DNA of 64,000 nt. It comes from Kribbella caucasensis. GTDB taxonomy: Bacteria; Actinomycetota; Actinomycetes; Propionibacteriales; Kribbellaceae. Shown piece after piece: positions 58,607 to 64,000 of this stretch. Position 1 is the first letter of the stretch. Each line of letters opens with the position of its first letter. Location: contig NZ_SNWQ01000001.1 of NCBI RefSeq assembly GCF_004361855.1, forward strand, positions 620,001-684,000, written 5' to 3'. Position numbers and translations under genes: made by a program. Below the pieces are notes generated by a model, which was not told the origin of the DNA, made no database searches, and saw only the letters and a list, made by a program, of their open reading frames with translations.

Positions 58607-58933
58607 ATGAAGGCGGACGCCCTGCGGGGACACCTCGACCCGATGATCCTGGCCGTGGTCGAGCACGAACCCCTGCACGGCTACGCGATCATGGAGGCGC
58701 TGCAGGAGCGCAGCGGAGGCGAGCTGGACCTGCCGACCGGCACGCTGTACCCCGCGTTGCGGCGGCTCGAGCGGGCCGGTTATCTCGCCAGTGAGTGGAG
58801 CACGGTCGGCGGGCGGAAACGCCGGACGTATCAGCTGACGTCGGCCGGGCAGAAGACACTCGCGGCCGGCCGCGGTGAGTGGGAGGTCTTCCGCACCGTC
58901 ATCGAGGGCGTCCTCCGCCCCCGAACGAACTGA
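58607..58933 (+). CDS. PadR family regulator of the MMPL exporter
   Basis: 108-aa single-domain PadR protein (the short s1 type). The winged helix covers most of it: LDPMILAVVEHEPLHGYAIM, then LPTGTLYPALRRLERAGYLA, with the wing GRKRRTYQLTSAGQKTLAAG. A C-terminal helix mediates dimerisation. ATG 58607 follows a TAGACT -10 at 6 nt. It faces the exporter gene with three CTACATG sites between; LmrR/LadR-type regulators control efflux in exactly this way. Convergent with the next gene. Confidence 0.93.
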   Translation: MKADALRGHLDPMILAVVEHEPLHGYAIMEALQERSGGELDLPTGTLYPALRRLERAGYLASEWSTVGGRKRRTYQLTSAGQKTLAAGRGEWEVFRTVIEGVLRPRTN

Positions 58934-58952
58934 TCAAGCCCGGACGAGCTGG

Positions 58953-59615
58953 TCAGGCCAAGCGAAGGCAGCGGTGGGCCGAGTGCATGACGAAGGCCAG
59001 CGGCAGTAGCACGAAGCCGCCCACGACCGACAGGCCGGCGAGAACGTTGCCGTGCAACTCATTGCTGAACAGCCCCATGCCCAATGCGATCACTCCGACC
59101 GCAGCACAACTCACCAAGGCGAAGATGGCCGTGGCGCGCGTGGCCCGGTCGCGGACGAGCGGATACCGCAGCCCGATTCCCGTGGCGACGACTGCCAGCA
59201 CCGCCCCGGCGATCGACAACGTACCGACCACCTCGACCGCCTGGTTGAGGAACGCGACAAACGTGTTCGCCGCCTCCGGCTGCTGGGTCCAGGCCCAGAC
59301 CCCCTGCAGCCAAACGATCGGTTGAGCAATCAGCACCAGGAAGAGCAGGACGGCGGTACGACGTCCCTGGGCGATCCCCAGTTCGGCCCGGTACCCGGGC
59401 ACCACCTCGGCCAGGTCGCCGAAATCCTCGACCGCACGCAGCTTGGCCTCGTCGACGCTCAGCCCGTCGGACTCGAACGCCTCAGTGGCGTCGACCAGGC
59501 CGTCCCGCGCCTCGGCGAGCAGATCCGCCTTGCGCCGGCGCGGCCCGACGAGCGCGCGGTTGAGCCCGCCCAGGTAGCTCTCGACCGGGTCGGACGTGCT
59601 GATCGCGCTGGACAC
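58953..59615 (-). CDS. Membrane protein with N-terminal HAAS/permease-prefix domain
   Basis: 220 aa. The first 75 residues form a helical prefix of the HAAS/permease prefix type: VESYLGGLNRALVGPRRRKA, then DLLAEARDGLVDATEAFESD with KLRAVEDFGDLAEV. Four or five TM segments follow (TAVLLFLVLIAQPIVWLQGV; LSIAGAVLAVVATGIGLRYP; GVIALGMGLFSNELHGNVLA). This type usually sits beside PadR genes in an operon; here it is convergent with one, 19 bp apart. GTG 59615 is chosen because CATACT is 7 nt upstream and the prefix domain starts there. Function unknown. Confidence 0.75.
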   Translation of the reverse strand: MSSAISTSDPVESYLGGLNRALVGPRRRKADLLAEARDGLVDATEAFESDGLSVDEAKLRAVEDFGDLAEVVPGYRAELGIAQGRRTAVLLFLVLIAQPIVWLQGVWAWTQQPEAANTFVAFLNQAVEVVGTLSIAGAVLAVVATGIGLRYPLVRDRATRATAIFALVSCAAVGVIALGMGLFSNELHGNVLAGLSVVGGFVLLPLAFVMHSAHRCLRLA

Positions 59616-59622
59616 GGCTACC

Positions 59623-59628
59623 AGTATG
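59623..59628 (-). promoter_or_regulatory. -10 element of leaderless membrane-protein transcript
   Basis: CATACT on the minus strand, 7 nt before GTG 59615. A weaker match to the local leaderless pattern than others. Confidence 0.4.
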
Positions 59629-59694
59629 GGCAAAGGACGGTGCCAATGACGTCCGGGTCTCACCTGACTGGTCCCTGGTTCAGCCCGAGGTGGT

Positions 59695-60072
59695 TCAGGC
59701 CGGTGTGCCGACCCGTTGCCGCCGGCGCCGGCGGGCGACGAAGTACCCGATGTAGCCGATGATCACCAGCGCGAAGCCGACCTTCTCGGCGGTCGGCGTC
59801 TCGCCTTCGGGCCAGATCGTGCCGTCCAGGTAGTGGTTGATGTAGCCGCCCTCGTAGACGGCCTCGCCACCCTCGCGGCGGAAGTACTTCTCCGTCCCTG
59901 TGAACGGGCAGTCGAAGTCGAGGATCACGATGGTCAGGTTCCAGACCACGATGCCCAGGTGCACCCAGATCAGCTTCGGCCACTTCCAGGCCAGGAAGCC
60001 GCCGATCACGAAGAAGAGCAGGAACGCGCCGTGCAACACCATCATCACGTCACCGAGAAAGCGGTACCCCAT
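59695..60072 (-). CDS. DUF2784 family membrane protein
   Basis: 125-aa membrane protein. The N-terminal helix (LGDVMMVLHGAFLLFFVIGG) is followed by LAWKWPKLIWVHLGIVVWNL and the characteristic loop LDFDCPFTGTEKYFRREGGE with YINHYLDGTIWPEG, then a final helix and an Arg-rich cytosolic end (RRRRRQRVGTPA). This pattern is the DUF2784 family, role unknown. ATG 60072 has GAGGAGG nearby. It follows the GNAT gene on the same strand by 60 bp and may share its transcript. Confidence 0.85.
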   Translation of the reverse strand: MGYRFLGDVMMVLHGAFLLFFVIGGFLAWKWPKLIWVHLGIVVWNLTIVILDFDCPFTGTEKYFRREGGEAVYEGGYINHYLDGTIWPEGETPTAEKVGFALVIIGYIGYFVARRRRRQRVGTPA

Positions 60073-60132
60073 CCGGCCTCGCCTCCTCTCTCCAGCCGGG
60101 CTGATCCGATCCCGGCAACGGCGCTCCGCCTG

Positions 60133-60789
60133 TCAGTGTGTCGCTTCGCGGGTCACAGCGTCCCGAACCGCGGCCGGTGCCGGCGGCGAATGCTCAGGCC
60201 GGATCGCACCCCAGACGCGCTCGACGGCAGCCTCCATCTCGCTGCGCCAGGTGATCGTGGACCGCAGATCCAGCCGCAACCGGGGATTCCGCGGATGCTC
60301 CCGTACGACGCCGAAGCCGACCGCCTGCAGGAAGTCGGTCGGGAACACGCAACTCGGACCGTCCCAGCGGGAGTCGCCGAACGCCTCGACCGCCCGGAAT
60401 CCGCGTTTGAGCACGTCCTTCGCGACCGCCTGGATGAGGATCTTGCCCAGCCCCATCCCGAGATACCGTGGCAGGATCCGGCCGGTCGCGAGCACCACAG
60501 CGTCCGGGCTCACGGGTGCGGTCGGGAACGCCTGGACGCGGGGAAGGTACGAGGCCGGCGCGTAGATCGCGTACCCCGCGGGCTCGTCGTCGACGTACAG
60601 GACGACGCCCACACTCCCCCAGTCGAGCAGCACCTGGGAGAGCCAGGCCTCCTTCTCCAGAGCAGTGTCACCCGAACGGGCGGCGTGGTTGGCGGCGACG
60701 GGTTCGAGCTCCCAGAAGACACAGGAACGGCAGGGCACCGGCAGGTCACCAAGATTGGCGAGCGTCAGCGGTTCCAGCCGTCTGGCCAT
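60133..60789 (-). CDS. GNAT-like acetyltransferase
   Basis: 218 aa. An N-terminal Cys motif CRSCVFWELEP (about residues 20-30), then GNAT elements VGVVLYVDDEPAGYAIYAPA and LGMGLGKILIQAVAKDVLKR with pyrophosphate-binding loop, then RAVEAFGDSRW and C-terminal PRNPRLRLDLRSTITW. This family sits near cwlM/aminotransferase genes in many actinobacteria. ATG 60789 has GGGAAG at 6 nt. The Cys pair could bind metal or act in redox; substrate unknown. Confidence 0.85.
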   Translation of the reverse strand: MARRLEPLTLANLGDLPVPCRSCVFWELEPVAANHAARSGDTALEKEAWLSQVLLDWGSVGVVLYVDDEPAGYAIYAPASYLPRVQAFPTAPVSPDAVVLATGRILPRYLGMGLGKILIQAVAKDVLKRGFRAVEAFGDSRWDGPSCVFPTDFLQAVGFGVVREHPRNPRLRLDLRSTITWRSEMEAAVERVWGAIRPEHSPPAPAAVRDAVTREATH

Positions 60790-60814
60790 CAGGCTTCCCT
60801 GTCAGCCGCGTCGC

Positions 60815-61003
60815 TCATCGGGCAGCCGGCGCCGGTGCTGGTGCCGGTTTCCTCGCGTCGGCGGTCCGAGCCGCCTCGGGAGCGACATACCGTTGCTGCA
60901 CCTTGGCCGCCGGTTGTCGTCTGAAGAGCTCCCCGGCGAACCCTGCGAGCACGCCCAGGAGTAGTCCGCCGAGCATCCAGCCGAACGCCTTGCCCACGCT
61001 CAT
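60815..61003 (-). CDS. Small single-pass membrane protein
   Basis: 62 aa from ATG 61003: one TM (about 8-26, GWMLGGLLLGVLAGFAGELF), then a basic stretch and Ala/Pro-rich tail (KPAPAPAPAAR). A longer frame starts at ATG 61111 (98 aa) with an Arg-rich N-terminus, but a TTATAG -10 on the minus strand (61101-61106) lies inside it, and GGCAGGA precedes ATG 61003, so the shorter form is preferred. It is 25 bp upstream of the GNAT gene on the same strand, probably in operon. Function unknown. Confidence 0.55.
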   Translation of the reverse strand: MSVGKAFGWMLGGLLLGVLAGFAGELFRRQPAAKVQQRYVAPEAARTADARKPAPAPAPAAR

Positions 61004-61205
61004 CCCGATCCTGCCTTCCGCGGTACGCCAGGCCGCACCGCGTCGTTCGCTGGCCGGCAGCCGTCTCAGCTGCCAGTCCGCGGCATGGTCGAACCTGCCC
61101 CTATAAGGCATGGTAGTGAGAGGTCACGCCGATCGGCAGCCCGGGCGCGCTCAGGCGGTTCGGCGTAACCTGGTGACTTCCCCTCGATCACCCTGGAGCC
61201 GTCCC

Positions 61206-62516
61206 GTGAGTGCTGACCTGCCCGACGTCCGGCAGACCCGTCTCGACAATTACGTCGATCGGTACGCAGCACGGACCAAGGGCATGACGGCGTCCGAGAT
61301 CCGGGCGCTCTTCTCGGTCGCCAGCCGGCCCGAGGTGGTCTCACTCGCCGGTGGGATGCCGAATATCGGCGGCCTGCCGCTGGATGTGGTCGGCAGCGCG
61401 GTCCGCGACCTGGTGATGGAGAACGGCGCCACCGCGATGCAGTACGGCTCGGGTCAGGGCGATCCGGTCCTGCGCGACCAGATCTGCGACGTGATGCGGC
61501 TGGAGGGTATCGACGCGCATCCCGACGACGTGGTCGTCACCGTCGGCAGCCAGCAGGCCGTCGACCTGGTCACCCGGGTGTTCTGCGACCCGGGCGATGT
61601 GGTGATCTGCGAGGCCCCGTCGTACGTCGGTGCGCTGGGCGTGTTCCGCGCGTACCAGTGTGAGGTCGTTCACGTCGCGATGGACAACGACGGGGTGCAG
61701 CCGGAGGCGCTGGAGCAGGCGATCGCCGCGGTCCGGGCGGCCGGCAAGAAGATCAAGTTCTTCTACACGATCCCGAACTTCCACAACCCGGCCGGGGTCT
61801 CGCTGTCGGTCGAGCGCCGCCGGCGGGTGCTGGACATCTGCCGCGCCGCCGATCTGCTGATCCTGGAGGACAACCCGTACGGGCTGCTCGGGTTCGACGG
61901 GGATCCGTACCGGGCGTTGCGCGCGGACGACAAGGAGGGCGTGATCTACCTCGGCTCGTTCTCCAAGACCTTCGCGCCGGGATTCCGGGTCGGCTGGGCG
62001 GTCGCGCCGCACGCCGTCCGGGAGAAGCTCGTGCTGGCCCAGGAGTCCGCGACGTTGTGTCCGCCCGTCTTCAGCCAGCAGACGATCTCTGCGTACCTGA
62101 GCCGGCACGACTGGCTCGGCCAGGTGAAGCAGTTCCGGGAGATGTACCGGGAGCGGCGCGACGCGATGCTCGCGGCCCTGACCGAGAAGATGCCCGCGGC
62201 AACGACCTGGACGAAGCCGGCCGGCGGGTTCTACGTCTGGCTGACCTTGCCGGAGGGCCTGGACGCGAAGGCGATGCTGCCGCGCGCGGTCACCGCGCGG
62301 GTCGCCTATGTGCCCGGAACCGCCTTCTTCGCCGACGGTTTCGGCTCGCAGTGCATGCGGTTGTCCTACTGTCACCCGACCCCGGAGCGGATCACCGAAG
62401 GTGTCGCCCGGCTGGCCGCGGTGATCAACGAGGAGCTCGAGCTCCGGCAGACGTTCGGCCCGCTGCCACCCGGCGCCGGTCGCGACTACGACGCTCCGGG
62501 ACCGGAGCTGAGCTGA
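61206..62516 (+). CDS. PLP-dependent class I aminotransferase (2-aminoadipate/AspT-like)
   Basis: 436-aa fold-type I aminotransferase. The N-terminal domain includes EVVSLAGGMPNIGGLPLDVV and ATAMQYGSGQGDPVLRDQIC. The PLP lysine lies in YLGSFSKTFAPGFRVGWAVA (about 253-272), the PLP-binding NP in TIPNFHNPAGVSLS, and the C-terminal Arg in MRLSYCHPTPE. It resembles the MocR/LysN-type and mycobacterial Rv3722c-like enzymes located near oriC. GTG 61206 has CTGGAG 8 nt upstream; TAACCT (61166-61171) is a possible -10. In this position the gene is widely conserved. Confidence 0.9.
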   Translation: MSADLPDVRQTRLDNYVDRYAARTKGMTASEIRALFSVASRPEVVSLAGGMPNIGGLPLDVVGSAVRDLVMENGATAMQYGSGQGDPVLRDQICDVMRLEGIDAHPDDVVVTVGSQQAVDLVTRVFCDPGDVVICEAPSYVGALGVFRAYQCEVVHVAMDNDGVQPEALEQAIAAVRAAGKKIKFFYTIPNFHNPAGVSLSVERRRRVLDICRAADLLILEDNPYGLLGFDGDPYRALRADDKEGVIYLGSFSKTFAPGFRVGWAVAPHAVREKLVLAQESATLCPPVFSQQTISAYLSRHDWLGQVKQFREMYRERRDAMLAALTEKMPAATTWTKPAGGFYVWLTLPEGLDAKAMLPRAVTARVAYVPGTAFFADGFGSQCMRLSYCHPTPERITEGVARLAAVINEELELRQTFGPLPPGAGRDYDAPGPELS

Positions 62517-62646
62517 TGCCCCGCGCAAAATCTGCGCAGGGGTTCTTGGGCGGCTAGTGGGTTCGCCGGAGGGTGGCGGTACGGTTCCAATGGGCCTCGG
62601 GACCGGCGCCCTGCCGGAGTCGCCCACGAGTGATCGGGAAGATTCT

Positions 62647-63594
62647 ATGAGTGATCTGGGTCGAGTGCTGGTCCTGGCCGGCGGACTGTCGCATGAGCGC
62701 GACGTCTCGCTGCGCTCGGGCCGGCGGGTTGCCGACGCCTTACGCAGCGTCGGGGTCGAGGTCGAGCAGCGAGACGTCGACGCGAGCTTGGTGGACCGTC
62801 TGCGCGACGATCCGCCGGACGCGGTGTTCCCCGTCCTGCACGGCGTGACCGGCGAGGACGGCGCTCTCCGCCAGGTCCTCGATCTGTACCGCGTGCCCTA
62901 CGTCGGCGCCGACGCGGCCGCCTGCCGGACCGCCTTCGACAAGCCGGTAGCGAGCACCATGGTCGGCGCCGCCGGCCTCTGTACGCCGGAGTCGGTGGTG
63001 CTCGGGCACGACACGTTCCGCGAACTCGGGGCGGCCGCGCTGATGGAGGCCGTGATCGGTCAGATCGGGCTGCCGCTGGTGGTCAAGCCGGCTCGGGGTG
63101 GTTCGGCGCTGGGAGCGTCGATCGTGCGCTCGGCGGACGAACTGCCGTCCGCGATGGTGAACTGCTACGCGTATGGGCCGGTTGCACTGATCGAGCGGTT
63201 CATCGACGGGACCGAGGTCGCCGTGACCGTGGTCGACACGGGTGACGGACCACGTGCGTTGCCGGCCGTGGAGATCCTGCCGGACTCGGGGTTCTACGAC
63301 TACGAGGCTCGATACACGGCGGGCGCCACCCAGTTCGTCGTACCGGCTCGGCTGGACGCAGCTGTGGCGCAGGCATGTGCGGAGGCGGCTGTCACGGCGC
63401 ATCGGGCGCTTGGGCTTCGGGACCTGTCGCGGTCGGATCTGGTGGTCGACCCTGATGGCGTGCCGTGGTTCCTCGAGGTGAACGTGGCGCCCGGGATGAC
63501 CGAGACGTCGTTGGTGCCGTTGGCCGCGGAGGCCGCCGGCGTGGAGCTGGGCGTGCTGTGTCGCGATCTGCTGGCCGCGGCCGCTGCTCGTTGA
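62647..63594 (+). CDS. ddl: D-alanine-D-alanine ligase-like ATP-grasp protein
   Basis: 315-aa ATP-grasp enzyme. N-terminal domain: VLVLAGGLSHERDVSLRSGR and VFPVLHGVTGEDGALRQVLD (Ddl motifs). ATP-grasp: LVVKPARGGSALGASIVRSA, FIDGTEVAVTVVDTGDG, and the Mg-binding FLEVNVAPGMTETSLVP. Shorter than typical Ddl (about 350 aa); it probably lacks the omega-loop region between SGFYDYEARYTAGATQFVVP and usual. ATG 62647 has GGGAAG; TACGGT at 62580-62585 may be the -10. It is a housekeeping-like neighbour near oriC and probably a second Ddl paralogue (no second copy is visible in this window). Confidence 0.85.
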   Translation: MSDLGRVLVLAGGLSHERDVSLRSGRRVADALRSVGVEVEQRDVDASLVDRLRDDPPDAVFPVLHGVTGEDGALRQVLDLYRVPYVGADAAACRTAFDKPVASTMVGAAGLCTPESVVLGHDTFRELGAAALMEAVIGQIGLPLVVKPARGGSALGASIVRSADELPSAMVNCYAYGPVALIERFIDGTEVAVTVVDTGDGPRALPAVEILPDSGFYDYEARYTAGATQFVVPARLDAAVAQACAEAAVTAHRALGLRDLSRSDLVVDPDGVPWFLEVNVAPGMTETSLVPLAAEAAGVELGVLCRDLLAAAAAR

Positions 63595-63601
63595 GGTCCT
63601 G

Positions 63602-64000
63602 ATGCCTGTCGCGCCGGCCGCCGAACCCGTGGAGACCCAGCTGGTCGCGCGACCCTTGTGGCGAACGATCCTGACGCCACGCTGGACCGGCCTGCTGGTG
63701 TTCGCGCTGGCGATTGCCTCCGTCATGTCGGTGCTCGGTGTGTGGCAGCTGGACGTGTATCGCTCGAAGACCGCCGCCGCTACGGCAGGACGGGCCGCCA
63801 TCTCGCCGGTGGCCCTGGAGTCCTTGTTCTCGATCGACTCCGGACTGCCGGCTGCTGCGGTCGCTCGTCGTGTCACTGTCACCGGCAGTTGGGCACCGGC
63901 GGCCGATCAGCTCTTCATCTCCGACCGGGCGCACAACAACCAGGACGGCTTCTGGGTCATCACTCCCCTACTGCTCGACCAGTCGTCCACCTCGGGCTCA
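63602..64000 (+). CDS. SURF1-like protein (3' part beyond window)
   Basis: 133 codons visible, no stop before the window end. An N-terminal TM (about 24-48, WTGLLVFALAIASVMSVLGV, then WQLDVYRSK), a linker, then VTVTGSWAPAADQLFISDRA and FWVITPLLLDQ, which match the SURF1 start and first extracytoplasmic strands. SURF1 proteins assist assembly of haem-copper oxidases. ATG 63602 follows the ddl stop by 7 bp. Truncated by the window edge, so the second TM cannot be seen. Confidence 0.8.
   Translation, partial: MPVAPAAEPVETQLVARPLWRTILTPRWTGLLVFALAIASVMSVLGVWQLDVYRSKTAAATAGRAAISPVALESLFSIDSGLPAAAVARRVTVTGSWAPAADQLFISDRAHNNQDGFWVITPLLLDQSSTSGS

Noticed and set aside
61004-61111. Longer 98-codon start (ATG 61111) of the small membrane protein
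   Set aside because: A -10-like TTATAG lies within it, and ATG 61003 has an RBS; possible but less likely.

Overview
The window is about 70% G+C with GTG/TTG starts and very dense coding. The gene complement (inositol-phosphate synthase, MurJ plus pseudokinase, SigM, TrxBA, CwlM-type protein, SURF1) points to a high-GC actinobacterium. I infer the Nocardioidaceae/Kribbella group, but no rRNA or other taxonomic marker is present. The order pcnA - DUF6049 - murJ - pseudokinase - sigM - anti-sigma - trxB - trxA - cwlM is the conserved block that flanks oriC on one side in actinobacteria, compare M. tuberculosis Rv3907c-Rv3915. The right end of the window is therefore probably origin-proximal. 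No rRNA, tRNA, insertion sequence, prophage or CRISPR array was seen, and no stretch longer than about 300 bases lacks a gene.

Layout. 0-5 kb: an AtoE-type fatty-acid transporter cut by the window edge, a padR-ino1 pair (inositol synthesis) with two perfect operator-like palindromes, an internally deleted DUF72 gene, and a small ORF coupled to a putative HExxH zincin behind an RBS-masking hairpin. 5-13 kb: a double-length Lrp-type regulator divergent from a six-gene dipeptide ABC importer operon ending in an M20 amidohydrolase. 13-16 kb: two tandem paralogous secreted zinc proteases. 16-19 kb: an alcohol dehydrogenase/thioesterase pair and an MFS transporter. 19-26 kb: a MacAB-like export module (permease, ATPase, adaptor, Cys-rich lipoprotein) divergent from a response regulator/histidine kinase whose sensor domain shares a Cys motif with the lipoprotein. 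26-28 kb: small genes and two truncated genes joined head to head. 28-34.6 kb: a lipid-catabolism-like operon (acyl-CoA dehydrogenase, SDR, APH-like kinase, histidine phosphatase, SDR, LLM oxidoreductase) divergent from a TetR regulator. 34.5-43.5 kb: a LacI regulator with a secreted GH30-CBM32 glycosidase, an amidase, a PhoD phosphatase, a GNAT enzyme, a YgjV-like membrane protein and a class IV aminotransferase. 43.5-55 kb: the conserved envelope/redox block. 55-60 kb: an accessory insertion (DUF6528 protein, MMPL exporter with its PadR regulator, small membrane proteins). 60-64 kb: GNAT, a PLP aminotransferase, a second D-Ala-D-Ala ligase-like protein and SURF1 (cut by the edge).

Two themes run through the window. 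Many genes or operons that start their own transcript carry a -10-like hexamer (usually TANNNT) 6-8 nt before the start codon and no Shine-Dalgarno, which marks leaderless transcripts. Regulatory DNA is also readable: PadR-type palindromes, 11-bp direct repeats for the two-component regulator, and a consensus SigR promoter in front of trxBA. The best candidate for an undescribed system is the 19-26 kb lipoprotein/MacAB-like exporter/two-component module; the coupled small-ORF/zincin pair at 3.7-5 kb is second.
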